40,037 nt of DNA from Planctomycetaceae bacterium (GCA_947459185.1 CANHCU010000021.1:1-40037); one strand, 5' to 3'. Positions 1-8,439 are shown, counted from the first letter of the stretch. Notes: generated by a model from the letters alone, not told the origin. Numbers and translations: made by a program.

Positions 1-2
1 AC

Positions 3-566
3 GCCACCGATGAGTCGGTGCTCTTCCGGGCCCGCGACTGGGCGGAGGTTCGGCCCGAATGGGGGCTGGCGGGCAATGCCGCCTTCGTCATTGCCGACCG
101 CAGCCGAACGGCAGGGCTCAACCTCGGTGGCCGCTGTTTCCTCCACGAGTACTGCTCGGCGAAAGACCCAACGGGGAAGGTGCTCGAGCTGATCATGACC
201 GCCCCGCTGGTCGTGACCAGCTGGATCGGGCTGCAGTATTTTGCCTCCGCCGTCGACAATCAGGCCTTCGGCAGCGGAAGCAAAGTCATTCACGACGTGG
301 TGGGTCAGTTTGGCATCCTTGAGGGGAACGGTGGCGACCTGCGGGTTGGCCTCCCCTGGCAGGCGGTTCACGATGGCACCAAACTGCAGCATGAGCCGCT
401 GCGGCTCACGGTCATCATCGAGGCCAGCCGGGAGCGCGTTGCCGACATTCTCAATCGGCACTCAGGCGTGCGGGATCTCGTCACCCACAGCTGGCTTCGG
501 CTCGTGGTCGAGGATGCGGGAGCACGCTACCGTTGGACGCCCACGGCTGGCTGGCAGCTGCTCTGA
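3..566 (+). CDS. dabA: DabA-type inorganic carbon transporter subunit (DUF2309/YbcC), 3' part only
   Basis: The frame is open from the window edge, so only the C-terminal ~187 residues are present; the GTG at 18 is internal. DabA (UPF0753/DUF2309) is the cytoplasmic, zinc-containing, carbonic-anhydrase-like subunit that works with the membrane protein DabB to accumulate bicarbonate using the cation gradient. Blocks typical of the family C-terminus are visible: VRPEWGLAGNAAF, WIGLQYFASAVDN, FGSGSKVIHDVVG and EGNGGDLRVGLPWQ, then HEPLRLTVIIEA. The zinc ligands would lie upstream, outside the window. The gene ends at a TGA 21 nt before the convergent stop of the nuclease-like gene. A dabB/NuoL-like partner would be expected upstream. 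Family assignment is firm; activity cannot be judged from this fragment. Confidence 0.9.
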   Translation, partial: ATDESVLFRARDWAEVRPEWGLAGNAAFVIADRSRTAGLNLGGRCFLHEYCSAKDPTGKVLELIMTAPLVVTSWIGLQYFASAVDNQAFGSGSKVIHDVVGQFGILEGNGGDLRVGLPWQAVHDGTKLQHEPLRLTVIIEASRERVADILNRHSGVRDLVTHSWLRLVVEDAGARYRWTPTAGWQLL

Positions 567-587
567 CTGGCGACCGGATTGACGGGG

Positions 588-2267
588 CTACTGCATCAGG
601 CCCGATGACGGGGTCCCAGCCACCTGCCGCGTCTCCCACGGACGGAAGGCGGCCCAGACGGGATTGTGATCCGATACCTCGAGTGCCTTGTCGATCGACA
701 GACCGAAGGTGTTCTGCAGGTCGAGCACGCCCCACCGACCCGTGTATTCGGTGGTGGTGCGGGTGTCGAAGATGAGGTTGTCGTAGGTCTTCGAACGACG
801 CGTGTTGGTGGTCACGCCCGACACGGCCCAGCCCACGCCCGGGACCTGCTTGATCTTGCCGAACTGTGGCGGGCCGGCGTTCAAGTCGCCCAACAGGATC
901 ACGTCGTCCTCGTCAGGCCGCAGGGCCTTCATCTCCATGAACACATCCGCCAGGGCATTCACTTCTGCCGACACTTCGTCTGGGTCAGTGTGGGTGTCCA
1001 CGAGCCAGAAGCTGAATCCGCTTTCGGGCGGGTTGGCGCGCACGCGGAACCGGGCATGCAACGGCGGACGATGCAGCCGGTCGCCCGGATTGGGCGATGT
1101 GCCCACCGACGACGGATCGACCTCGATTCGAGTCGAGTCGTAGATGAACGTGTATTGCTCCTTGCTCACGGTGCGACCCAGCCGGGGACCGATGACAAAC
1201 TGGTAGCGTCTGCCGTCGGCGTTGATCGCGCTGAGAAACTGTGGGATGACGGAGTCTGACTTTGCCCGCACCTCCTGAACTGCGACGATGTCGAACTTGC
1301 GGACCACTTTGGCCAGCACATCGACCACCTGCGGTTTGGCGATCTTCGATTCGCCAAACACCTGGATGTTGAAGCTACAGATCGTGATGGCGTCGGTGGG
1401 CTTGCCGCCGGCTAGCCCCGAAGCAGGGGCAGCAGCAGGCGCAGCGGCAGGGGCCGATGCCTGAACGGGCGCCGGAGCCGTTGGCAGCGGCGGTGGCAGC
1501 GCAGCCTGCTGCGGGGCCACCGGTGGCTGCAACGTCGGGGAAGGCAACGCGGCCGCTGGCGGAAGCGTTGGCATCGGCGGCAGCGCCGGCGGTGGGGCGA
1601 GCACCGTGGTCGCGGCCGGCATCGGCAGTGGCACGGGCAGGGGCAACGGCAGCGCCGGCGGAGAAGGCGCTGGTGCATACGCTGCTACCGACGGAGTCGC
1701 ATAGACCGGCAAAGGTGGCGGCAGCGACACGGGCAACGGAGCGGCCAATGACACGGGCAATGGCGGCGGCAACGCGGCGGACTGATAGACGGGCGGGACA
1801 GGCTCGGCCGGAGGCGTGTAAGCCGGAGGCGTGTAAGCCGGAGGCGTGTAAGCCGGAGGCGTGTAAGCAGCCACCGGTGGCGGCACATATGCCGGTGCCG
1901 AAATGGCCACGGGCAAGGGCGGAGAAACCGGTGCCGCTATCGGACGAGGAACCTCTTGAATGGCGAGTGACTTCAGAGTGATCGGTGCGGTCGGCGCGGG
2001 TGCGTAGGAGATCGACACGAGCGGTGGCGAGGCCGGCCCCGGCTGCGGCTGAATCGGTGGCCGTGGCACAGTCGAGGCCGCCGCAGAGGGCACCTGCGAG
2101 ATCGGCACGAGTCGCGGCAGCGGCGGCTGCGCTGCCATGTCGATCCGGACGAGGCGGGGCGACGACTCGGAAGCCTCGAGAACGCACGGATCGACTCCCC
2201 ACGACGCGGCCATCGCCGTCGCGACAAGGCAGACCGCGATCAGGCGTGTGGCGATCCTTTTCCCCAT
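588..2267 (-). CDS. exported endonuclease/exonuclease/phosphatase-family protein with proline-rich stalk
   Basis: 559 aa. Residues 1-~33 form a signal peptide (MGKRIATRLIAVCLVATAMA). Residues ~40-285 are a low-complexity Pro/Ala/Val region rich in PPLP and YTPPA repeats. A DNase I-like domain follows from ~294 to 550. Catalytic signatures are in order: ITICSFNIQVFG (N), AVQEVR (E, ~330), VDTHTDPDE, LLGDLNAG (D and N, ~460) and the terminal SDHNPVWAAF (D and H, ~533), so the site looks complete. The family hydrolyses phosphodiester bonds in nucleic acids or related substrates. The signal peptide implies action outside the cytoplasm, with the proline stalk probably acting as a spacer. AAGGA lies 5 nt before the ATG. 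It starts 39 nt after the HEAT gene ends and probably closes that operon. Substrate unknown. Confidence 0.85.
   Translation of the reverse strand: MGKRIATRLIAVCLVATAMAASWGVDPCVLEASESSPRLVRIDMAAQPPLPRLVPISQVPSAAASTVPRPPIQPQPGPASPPLVSISYAPAPTAPITLKSLAIQEVPRPIAAPVSPPLPVAISAPAYVPPPVAAYTPPAYTPPAYTPPAYTPPAEPVPPVYQSAALPPPLPVSLAAPLPVSLPPPLPVYATPSVAAYAPAPSPPALPLPLPVPLPMPAATTVLAPPPALPPMPTLPPAAALPSPTLQPPVAPQQAALPPPLPTAPAPVQASAPAAAPAAAPASGLAGGKPTDAITICSFNIQVFGESKIAKPQVVDVLAKVVRKFDIVAVQEVRAKSDSVIPQFLSAINADGRRYQFVIGPRLGRTVSKEQYTFIYDSTRIEVDPSSVGTSPNPGDRLHRPPLHARFRVRANPPESGFSFWLVDTHTDPDEVSAEVNALADVFMEMKALRPDEDDVILLGDLNAGPPQFGKIKQVPGVGWAVSGVTTNTRRSKTYDNLIFDTRTTTEYTGRWGVLDLQNTFGLSIDKALEVSDHNPVWAAFRPWETRQVAGTPSSGLMQ
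1810..1869. repeat. 15-bp tandem repeat, 4 units, coding
   Basis: Four head-to-tail copies of a 15-bp unit (GGAGGCGTGTAAGCC on the plus strand), the last with one change. It lies inside the nuclease-like gene and encodes repeated YTPPA pentapeptides in the stalk. Unit length is a multiple of three, so copy-number change would keep the frame. Confidence 0.9.
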
Positions 2268-2306
2268 GGCTTCCTTATCGGTTGCCAGAGGGCTGATTCG
2301 TGCGAG

Positions 2307-2819
2307 TTAACCGCCGATCGCCTCGAGGGCCTCGTTGGCCAGACGGGCCAGTCGCTCATCTCCCTGACCGGCGGCTCGTTTGAGCGTTCCGCGGGCCGCA
2401 CCGGCCGCAGGACCGATTTTCCCGAGTGCCCAAGCCGCCCGCTGCCGCAAAGAGAGATCAGCCGACGACTCGACACAGGCCACCAGCACCGCCACCGCCT
2501 CCGCCGCATTCTTCCCAGATCGCCCCAGGAGCGTAATCGCCCAATACGCCGCTAGGGGATCGGGACTGTCTACGAGTTTGATCAGCGCCGCGACGTCCGC
2601 AGCTGGCGGCGTTCCAAGATCCTCGAGCGCCGCCACGGCGAACTCACGAACCCGTTCGTCGGCATCACCGCAGGCCGCCACGAGCGGCACCGCGGCTGCC
2701 GCGGCATCCTCGCCGGCCCGCGACAGCAGTTCGGCCGCTGCGGTACGCTGTTCGGGATCGTTCGAGGCGAGCTGTCTGCTCAAGCCCGCGACGTCAGGAA
2801 TGGCTGCATCGCTCATCAT
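2307..2819 (-). CDS. HEAT-repeat protein
   Basis: 170 aa, starting MMSDAAIPDV. The frame stays open upstream, but that part overlaps the PQQ gene antisense-free region in another frame, so the internal ATG at 2819 (or 2816) is taken as the start. The protein is built of HEAT-type helical pairs of ~30-35 residues: SRQLASNDPEQRTAAAELLS, VPLVAACGDADERVREFAVA, LIKLVDSPDPLAAYWAITLL, and LVACVESSADLSLRQRAAWA, then a last repeat ending EALEAIGG. Such solenoids bind partner proteins; no catalytic motif or signal peptide is visible. It begins 25 nt after the PQQ beta-propeller gene and ends 39 nt before the nuclease-like gene, all on the minus strand, which suggests co-transcription. The specific partner is unknown. 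Confidence 0.8.
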   Translation of the reverse strand: MMSDAAIPDVAGLSRQLASNDPEQRTAAAELLSRAGEDAAAAAVPLVAACGDADERVREFAVAALEDLGTPPAADVAALIKLVDSPDPLAAYWAITLLGRSGKNAAEAVAVLVACVESSADLSLRQRAAWALGKIGPAAGAARGTLKRAAGQGDERLARLANEALEAIGG

Positions 2820-2844
2820 CGCACCTCGCACACCTGTTGAAGGA

Positions 2845-4047
2845 CTACGGCGCCGCCACCTTCCAAAGCACTGTCTCGCTTCGCAGATAGACATTTCCAT
2901 CGGCCACCGCCGGCGTCGCCGTGAATGTGCCGGGAAGTTCATTCTCGGCGATGATCTTCGGCTCGCCATCGGTCGAGATGAGGAAGGTTTTTCCCTCCTT
3001 GTTGGCAGCGAGGATGACGTTGCCCGCGAGGATCGGACTGGCCCAGAACGAGCCCGCGAGGCGGATCTGTCCGCGTAGCTGACCATTGGCGGTGTCGCCG
3101 ATGCAGAGCACGCCCGCGCGGTTGATGCAGGCGACCGAGTCGCCCCAGGCCAGCGGGCTGGCGATGCCGCAGGAGAGCTTGGTTGACTTCCATGCCGGTT
3201 TGGCATCGGCTTCCGTCGGCGACACGCAAGCGATCCCATCCGCCGGCACGTGCAGCATCGATCCCGATTCGGTGGTCATCGGAATGGCGGAACATTCGCC
3301 CTTCCACGACCAGACCGTTTTTCCGTCGGACACACGGTGCAGGTTCAATCCTCGAGGATTCTGCAGCAGCACGCATACGCCATGCTCGGGCGTCGTCAGC
3401 GGCAAGGGCGACGACCAGCTGGCCCGCTTCTCTCGCGGCACGATCCAGCGATCTTCTCCGGTGGCAGCATCCACTCCCAAGGCGAAGGCATCGCCCTGGC
3501 AGTCGATCTGCACCACCGCCGTGCCGTCAACGATCCGCGGGCTCGATCCCATCCCCACATCGTTGCCACTCCGCGGATGCTCGACCGCAAGGTTCCGCTG
3601 CCAGAGCAGCCGGCCGGCGAGATCGACGCAGAACAGATCGCACGACGAATAGAGCGCGACGATCCGCTTCCCGTCGCTGGCGGGCGTGCCCGCGGCCACA
3701 GCGCTCGTGGGATGCGCGAGCGTGCGGCCCGTCGCCCAGAACCGCCGATGCCAAACCGTGCGGCCAGTCGCCTTGTCGAACGCAATGATATGCAGTTGAT
3801 CCTGACTCGCACCACTCGACGCGGTAACAACGACAAGATCGCCGACCACGATCGGACTCGACGCCCCCCTGCCCGGCAGGTCGACTTTCCACGCGATCCC
3901 ATCGGCTTCGCTCCAGCGAGTACGAATCGCCTGATCCGTCGCCGCTCCACGGCCGCGAGGCCCGAGAAACTCCGGCCAGTCCGCCGCCACGGCCGCGACA
4001 CACCAGAGCATCACGCTCACCACCATCAACAGTCGTCGCGTCGTCAT
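2845..4047 (-). CDS. exported PQQ-like beta-propeller (BamB/quinoprotein-like) protein
   Basis: 400 aa from the ATG at 4047, which places a classical signal peptide first (MTTRRLLMVVSVMLWCVAAVAA). An in-frame upstream ATG at 4140 would put 31 charged residues before it and is rejected. The mature protein opens WPEFLGPRGRG, the usual start of planctomycete outer-membrane biogenesis BamB-like/PQQ proteins. Propeller-blade strands recur: VVGDLVVVTASSG, FDKATGRTVWHRRF, VDAATGEDRWIVP, VSDGKTVWSWKG, ANKEGKTFLISTDG and VADGNVYLRSETVLWKV. The fold either binds PQQ or serves as a protein scaffold; no dehydrogenase residues can be assigned by eye. It sits between the secreted helical-repeat protein (174 nt upstream) and the HEAT gene (25 nt downstream), in one direction. 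Confidence 0.85.
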   Translation of the reverse strand: MTTRRLLMVVSVMLWCVAAVAADWPEFLGPRGRGAATDQAIRTRWSEADGIAWKVDLPGRGASSPIVVGDLVVVTASSGASQDQLHIIAFDKATGRTVWHRRFWATGRTLAHPTSAVAAGTPASDGKRIVALYSSCDLFCVDLAGRLLWQRNLAVEHPRSGNDVGMGSSPRIVDGTAVVQIDCQGDAFALGVDAATGEDRWIVPREKRASWSSPLPLTTPEHGVCVLLQNPRGLNLHRVSDGKTVWSWKGECSAIPMTTESGSMLHVPADGIACVSPTEADAKPAWKSTKLSCGIASPLAWGDSVACINRAGVLCIGDTANGQLRGQIRLAGSFWASPILAGNVILAANKEGKTFLISTDGEPKIIAENELPGTFTATPAVADGNVYLRSETVLWKVAAP

Positions 4048-4221
4048 GATCGAAATCTCACGTTGGGAAGGAAAATCGCTGGGGAGCCGGGATCGGCGGA
4101 AGCTCGAGGAGCTTTTGGATTTTTCGACCTTCTGAGGCATGTGCTGCCGTAGGTCGTGGAAGGAGAAAAATCCAACGCGACGAGACTTCTGCCGTCCCGG
4201 CGGTTTGGGCTACCAGACTCA

Positions 4222-5364
4222 TCATTCAGGCCCCTTCTCATGTGCGGGCTGCGTTGCCAGCGGCGCGCCAAGCGGATCGCACACCCGCAGCTGAAACTTC
4301 CAGTCAGCCGCCCACGGTTCGGTCTGTTCGTTCTGGCAGCACTTCACCATCACGGTATTCGTGCCCTCGCGAAAGTCAGCCGTCGCCACATACTGATCGA
4401 TCGCCTCGGAGGCGTGGTAGATCTCGTGGGCCATGGCGGGCTTGCCGTTCACCCAGACAGCCACGGCACACGGGCTGCCGATCCGCACCTCGGCCGGCCC
4501 GCTCCGGGGCATCACCACATCGGCGACGGCGTAGGCGAGCACACCCTTCTTCGTCGCGATAGCGGCGTTGAGGTCGATCGCACCATGCTTGTCGGCCGAC
4601 GCGACGTCCTTCCACTGGCCGGTCTCAGGCCGTGCGGGCAGAGCGGCCTCCGGCGGATAGGCCTTCGCAAACCCCACGCCCTTGGCATTGTCAAACTCCT
4701 CGCTCACCCGCCAGTTCCTCACGAAGCCAAGCACCTCCGCGACATTCACCTTCTCGCCATGCTCGGAGAGCCACGCCGCGATGCGTTCGATCTGGTCAAC
4801 GTCACGGGCGGCGGCAAGACACTCGCGATGCGTTGCTTTCTGCGCCGTCTCGCCAGCGGCTGTCACGGCGACGAGCTTCTTCTCGACCGCCTCGCGGCGG
4901 AGGTCGAGCGCCGGATCATCGAGCATCCCGTCGAGCAGGCCCGCGGCACGAGATGGATCGCGATCTTTGAGCCAACCAAACGCCAGGGTCCGAACACGTG
5001 CCGGCTGTTTCCTTTCGGCCACGACCGCCGTGAGCGCGTCGGCCGACAGCGAGTCGCCCGCCCGCTCGACGGCCCGTTCGATGCCGCTGCGGAGCCAGTT
5101 GCCACCCGCCGGCGTGGCATCGGCAAACGCCGCCAGGCAGGGAACGATCCAGTCGGCGGAAATTCCCGCGATTCGATCGGCTTGGGCAGCCAGCGCCGCC
5201 TGCCCGCTCGTTCCAGTCGCCTTGGCGAGTTCCGCCGCGATCGCCACCGCCTCGGCGACGGTCTGCGGTGGTCCATCCGCAGCCGACACCGTTGCGTGAG
5301 TCGACATCCCGGCCACGAGTGCCAGACCAAACCAGACCGCGGCTCGTGGTGCTTCTCGTCTCAT
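4222..5364 (-). CDS. secreted helical-repeat protein with C-terminal sugar-binding-like domain
   Basis: 380 aa from ATG 5364. A TTG 21 nt upstream would add MKPLGFT; the ATG is preferred because CTGGGG lies just before it and MRREAPRAAVWFGLALVAG then forms a signal peptide. Residues ~30-210 are alpha-helical and Ala-rich, HEAT/TPR-like. Residues ~235-375 resemble the beta-sandwich sugar-binding-like fold found in glycoside-hydrolase accessory domains: GQWKDVASADKHGAIDL, CAVAVWVNGKPAMAHE, FREGTNTVMVKCCQNEQ, and a closing WKFQLRVCDPLG. The VWVNGK...GTN.V.VK pattern is typical of these domains. No enzyme motif is seen. First gene of the minus-strand run 5364-588, divergent from the toxin-antitoxin operon at 5566. 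Probably an exported binding protein; the ligand is unknown. Confidence 0.7.
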   Translation of the reverse strand: MRREAPRAAVWFGLALVAGMSTHATVSAADGPPQTVAEAVAIAAELAKATGTSGQAALAAQADRIAGISADWIVPCLAAFADATPAGGNWLRSGIERAVERAGDSLSADALTAVVAERKQPARVRTLAFGWLKDRDPSRAAGLLDGMLDDPALDLRREAVEKKLVAVTAAGETAQKATHRECLAAARDVDQIERIAAWLSEHGEKVNVAEVLGFVRNWRVSEEFDNAKGVGFAKAYPPEAALPARPETGQWKDVASADKHGAIDLNAAIATKKGVLAYAVADVVMPRSGPAEVRIGSPCAVAVWVNGKPAMAHEIYHASEAIDQYVATADFREGTNTVMVKCCQNEQTEPWAADWKFQLRVCDPLGAPLATQPAHEKGPE

Positions 5365-5494
5365 GGTGAACCCCAGTGGTTTCAAACTGTTCGCCTCGGA
5401 CAGCCGTCAGCCCTTTGGGCCAGTCTATCAGGCGACCTGTTGTTGCGGCGGCTTCGCCCTTGCAACGCGGCGGGTGGTCGTCGGCCTGCCTGAG

Positions 5495-5542
5495 TTGACA
5501 CGTGTTCACTAATGCGACAAAATAGGTTAATGATTGGTTAAC
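5495..5542 (+). promoter_or_regulatory. sigma70-type promoter and palindromic operator of the Phd/VapC operon
   Basis: A perfect -35 TTGACA (5495-5500) is followed after 17 nt by CAAAAT (5518-5523). Overlapping the expected start point is an inverted repeat GTTAA-N7-TTAAC (5526-5542). Its position fits autorepression by the Phd-type antitoxin. A GGAGG at 5553-5557 lies 8 nt before the antitoxin ATG. Confidence 0.6.
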
Positions 5543-5565
5543 TTTAAGAATCGGAGGGTGGCGGA

Positions 5566-5826
5566 ATGGCAAGCGTATCGGCATTCGACGCCAAGACGAG
5601 GTTCGGTGAGTTGCTTAAACGCGTCGCGCGGGGCGAGGAGGTTGTCATCACCAGGCACGACAAGCCAGTCGCCCGCATCGTTCCGGAGGGCGGCGCCGGT
5701 GGTGCGGCAGGGAAACGGGCGGCAGCCGCGTTGCTCGAACTGCAGAACGCCATCGGTCGCCGATCCAAGGGGGCGAGGCTGTCCGATGCCGAGGCCCGAT
5801 CGGCCGTCGAGGAAGGACGACGCTGA
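5566..5826 (+). CDS. Phd/YefM-family antitoxin
   Basis: 86 aa. The N-terminal ~50 residues match the Phd/YefM fold: MASVSAFDAKTRFGELLKRV, then GEEVVITRHDKPVARIVP, the classic pattern in which the N-terminus binds DNA and dimerises. The C-terminal half (AAAALLELQNAIGRRSKG...) would be disordered until it wraps round the toxin. The antitoxin neutralises the PIN toxin and represses its own promoter; the GTTAA-N7-TTAAC palindrome upstream is the likely operator. The start is fixed by GGAGG 8 nt upstream. The stop is 3 nt before the toxin ATG, so the two are translationally coupled. Confidence 0.9.
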   Translation: MASVSAFDAKTRFGELLKRVARGEEVVITRHDKPVARIVPEGGAGGAAGKRAAAALLELQNAIGRRSKGARLSDAEARSAVEEGRR

Positions 5827-5829
5827 CGC

Positions 5830-6258
5830 ATGGCCCTCGGCAGATTTGTCGCCGATGCCTCGGTCGCCATCGCTTGGGTGCATCCCGGGCATGCCACCGC
5901 CGCCAGCCAAGCCCTGCTGGCCTCGATCGTAGACGGGGCAGTTTTCGAGGTGCCGGTGATTTGGCCGCTGGAGGTTGCCAATGCCCTGCTCGTGCTGAGA
6001 CGACGGGGCCGGCTCACCGAGCGTGAACGCAAGGTCGCGGCTGAAACACTTCACATGCTGCCGTATGTCGTCGATGCCGAAACAAGCATCCTTGCCTTCG
6101 GGCCGCTGTCGGAGATTGGCGCGAAGTACGGCCTCTCCGTGTACGACGCCGCGTATCTGGAACTTGCGAAACGACGTGGGCTACCACTGGCGTGCAAGGA
6201 CGGCCCGCTGCTTGCCGCCGCCCGCAAGGCCCGCGTGGCCATCCGGACCGAAGCGTGA
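5830..6258 (+). CDS. vapC: VapC-type PIN-domain toxin ribonuclease
   Basis: 142 aa, the usual VapC length. PIN acidic residues are all present: D9 (FVADASVAIAW), E48 (WPLEVANALLV), D106 (SVYDAAYLELA) and D124 (ACKDGPLLAAA). They coordinate the metal ions for single-strand RNA cleavage; known VapC targets are often tRNA or 23S rRNA, but this one's target cannot be read from sequence. It directly follows the Phd-type antitoxin. It ends 62 nt before the convergent stop of the methyltransferase, with no clear terminator between. An intact active site suggests a functional toxin. Confidence 0.9.
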   Translation: MALGRFVADASVAIAWVHPGHATAASQALLASIVDGAVFEVPVIWPLEVANALLVLRRRGRLTERERKVAAETLHMLPYVVDAETSILAFGPLSEIGAKYGLSVYDAAYLELAKRRGLPLACKDGPLLAAARKARVAIRTEA

Positions 6259-6320
6259 AGCGTCGGTGGTTCTCGACGCGCAGCCCACGTCCGAGACCGC
6301 CATCGACATGGCCATGAACG

Positions 6321-6989
6321 TCATCGCCGTCCGATGAACAGGGAGTTCCAGCTGCCGCCGGTGGGGCGGGAGCGGGCCCGCTCCACCGTGACGGCGAATC
6401 CCGCCTGCCCCATCCGCTCCACGAACGCCGGATCAGCATCGGCCGACCAGACCGCCAGACAGCCGTCGGGCCGGAGCGCCGACCTGATCATCGCCAGTCC
6501 GGTCGCGGAATAGAGCCGGCTGTTCGCCGCCGCGGTCAGGCCGCTCGCGCCGTTATCCACGTCGAGGATGATCGCATCGAACTGGCCGCGGCTCGTCTTC
6601 AGCACATCGACCACATCGCCGGCGATGACCTCCACGCGGGGGTCTGCCATGGCATCGGCGGCGAGCTTGTGGTCGGGGTTCTGGTTCCAGCGAATCACCG
6701 CCGGCATCAGTTCGACGACGACGACCGTGGTGTTGGAGCCGAGGGCACCCAAGGCCGCACGCAGCGTGAACCCCAGGCCTAGGCCACCGATCAACACCCT
6801 CGCGTTGCCAGACTGCTTGCCGATCTGGGCGCACGCGAGTTCGGCGAGCTTCTCCTCGGAGTGATGCTGCCGGGTGGACATCAGCTCCACGCCATCGACC
6901 CGAATCATGAACACGCCGTCGTGCTCATGCAGCGTCATCGGCCTGCCGTCGGGGGTCGTCGCCTGATCGAGCAGGATCGTCTTCTTCAT
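6321..6989 (-). CDS. spermidine-synthase-like class I SAM methyltransferase
   Basis: 222 aa. A short N-terminal beta region (MKKTILLDQATTPDGRPMTL) is followed by a Rossmann-type fold. The glycine loop is VLIGGLGLGF (66-73), motif II is VVVVELMPAVIRW (89-101), and the acidic strand is FDAIILDVDNGASG (138-150), followed by RSALRPDGCLAVWSADAD. The layout matches spermidine-synthase-like proteins and decarboxylated-SAM-binding enzymes. True polyamine synthases usually carry a D(T/S)xDP motif where this protein has DVDNG, so the substrate may differ or the protein may be a plain methyltransferase. Cytoplasmic. It is flanked by the PIN toxin (convergent) and a secreted-protein gene (same strand, ~100 nt upstream); no operon partner is evident. 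Confidence 0.8.
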   Translation of the reverse strand: MKKTILLDQATTPDGRPMTLHEHDGVFMIRVDGVELMSTRQHHSEEKLAELACAQIGKQSGNARVLIGGLGLGFTLRAALGALGSNTTVVVVELMPAVIRWNQNPDHKLAADAMADPRVEVIAGDVVDVLKTSRGQFDAIILDVDNGASGLTAAANSRLYSATGLAMIRSALRPDGCLAVWSADADPAFVERMGQAGFAVTVERARSRPTGGSWNSLFIGRR

Positions 6990-7020
6990 GCCGGGCTACT
7001 GACCTTAGGAAATCTTCCCT

Positions 7021-7091
7021 CGCTTGCGCTGCGGGCTTTGATGGGGTAGCGCTACGGGCTTGGATGAGGTGGCGATTCGGCTTGGATGAGG
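7021..7091. repeat. degenerate tandem GCGGGCTTGGATGAGG-type repeat
   Basis: Three imperfect ~23-nt units sharing GC-gctGCGGGCTTgGATGaGG lie between the methyltransferase and the downstream secreted-protein stop. The central unit (7047-7069) matches 35498-35520 at 22 of 23 positions, so this is a dispersed repeat family in this genome. Confidence 0.7.
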
Positions 7092-8180
7092 TCAGTAAGG
7101 CCTCTGCACCGGCATCAACTGGAGATCGCGTGGCTGGCCGCCGGACGACATGCTGACCGTCCGCGGCTGGCCCGCGAACGCCCGCATCGGCGCTGTGAAG
7201 CGACTGCCATTAGCTCCCACGGTCCACGACGCCGCCAGCGCGTTGCGATCGACGGTGCCCGTGATCGGCTGGACTGTGCCGGAGAGCGTGTCGTAGAAGT
7301 TGCCCTTGATCGTTCCCTGCCGGTCAACGGCCAGCTGCTGGTAGTTGTGTGCCTGGTCGGTGTCCTGCGTGCCTGGCGGCAATACGGCAAACACGCCGAG
7401 CGGCAGCCAGTCGGAATCGGCCGGACCAACCGCATTCTGATGGCCCGCCGGCAGCACGAGCACACTCTGCAGACCATCGGCACCAGCGTCGGCGCCGCCG
7501 GCAGTTGCCACGGCGTTGCCACTGTCAGCCGCAGTGCCTGCTGCGGTGACAGGCTGCCCCAGCCAGGCGGTGATCGTCGCCACGTCAGCGTTCTTCCACC
7601 AATCGGCTTGCGCCTTCGCGGGCCGCCATGCCTGCGGATGCTTGGCGTACCACTCCGCCGTGAAGGCGACCGACTCGGCGGCGGCGGGCGTTGCGGCCGC
7701 GACGGTCGGTTGACCGGCGGAAGACTGCGCCGGCGTCGGCCGCGGGGTGGGAATCTGTTCCGGCGCGGTTGTGGTCGGTTTCGCTATCACCGCAGCGGTG
7801 GCTTCGGACTTCGCCGATGCTGCAGCAGTCGCCGGAGCAGAAGGAGCTGGCGTCGGCATCCGCGGCGGCGCAGCCGGGGGAGCGACTGCAGGCGGCCGAC
7901 CTGCCACGCTCGGTGCCGCTGCCATGCGTGACGCACCGGGCACGGCCACCGGGCCAGGCACAACCACCATCCGTCGCCGAGGACGCAGCGCCGGCCCCAC
8001 CACGACCGCCGCAGAGCTAGGTGCCGGCGTGACAACGGCGCCCGTCCCCGGCGCTGGCACGACGATCACGCCACGGCGGGCCAGCCGCCGCGGCGGCACA
8101 GCGCGAGCCTCACCGGGTGCCGCGATGCCAGCAGCTACCACCACCAGCACCATCATCCGCAGGCCCGAGTTGCACGTCAC
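7092..8180 (-). CDS. secreted planctomycete protein, Ala/Pro-rich (mu-protocadherin-like)
   Basis: 362 aa from a GTG at 8180. That start is chosen because AGGAG lies 7 nt upstream and the product begins MTCNSGLRMMVLVVVAAGIA, a signal peptide ending near GEARA. The frame is open for 87 more codons upstream, but that part has no ribosome-binding site and runs into the divergent antitoxin gene. Residues ~30-180 are low-complexity Pro/Ala/Val. A conserved-looking stretch, FTAEWYAKHPQAWRP...WWKNADVATITAWLG, follows. The C-terminal domain (~265-360) is probably beta-rich: LPLGVFAVLPPGTQDTD, NYQQLAVDRQGTIKGNFYD, VQPITGTVDRNALAASWTV. Similar proteins are common in Pirellulales and are often named mu-protocadherin-like; no function is established. 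Probably periplasmic or surface located. Confidence 0.7.
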   Translation of the reverse strand: MTCNSGLRMMVLVVVAAGIAAPGEARAVPPRRLARRGVIVVPAPGTGAVVTPAPSSAAVVVGPALRPRRRMVVVPGPVAVPGASRMAAAPSVAGRPPAVAPPAAPPRMPTPAPSAPATAAASAKSEATAAVIAKPTTTAPEQIPTPRPTPAQSSAGQPTVAAATPAAAESVAFTAEWYAKHPQAWRPAKAQADWWKNADVATITAWLGQPVTAAGTAADSGNAVATAGGADAGADGLQSVLVLPAGHQNAVGPADSDWLPLGVFAVLPPGTQDTDQAHNYQQLAVDRQGTIKGNFYDTLSGTVQPITGTVDRNALAASWTVGANGSRFTAPMRAFAGQPRTVSMSSGGQPRDLQLMPVQRPY

Positions 8181-8403
8181 GGAAACACTCCTTGTTTCAC
8201 TGTTAGAGAAGGCGAGGCACCGGGCACGCAGAGCCCGACGGACCGGCATCATACGAGTACGAACGCGGAGCCGCCAACACGAGACTGCCGCGGGGCAGCG
8301 GACCAACGCCACCCCGCTCCCGGCCTCAACACAGCTGCCAGCCCCTCTTCGCATAGAAACCCAGACGGGCACGTTTTTTACAGAATTTGCTGGGAGGTTT
8401 TTG

Positions 8404-8432
8404 TTGCTTGTGGACGGGTGATCACGTACACT
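8404..8432 (+). promoter_or_regulatory. candidate promoter for a leaderless antitoxin transcript
   Basis: TTGCTT (8404-8409), 17 nt, then TACACT (8427-8432). The ATG at 8440 is only 7 nt after the -10, and no Shine-Dalgarno sequence precedes it, so the transcript may start at or near the start codon. Confidence 0.4.
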
Positions 8433-8439
8433 TGTTTGC

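Noticed and set aside
4100-4123. Rho-independent terminator (AAGCTC-GAG-GAGCTT followed by TTTT)
   Set aside because: The T-run is on the plus strand, where no gene precedes it; for the minus-strand genes the hairpin is not followed by Ts.
4156-5493. Plus-strand open frame of 445 codons opposite the secreted helical-repeat gene
   Set aside because: High GC leaves antisense frames open. The minus-strand product has a signal peptide and a recognisable domain; the plus-strand product is Arg/His/Gly-rich without any motif.
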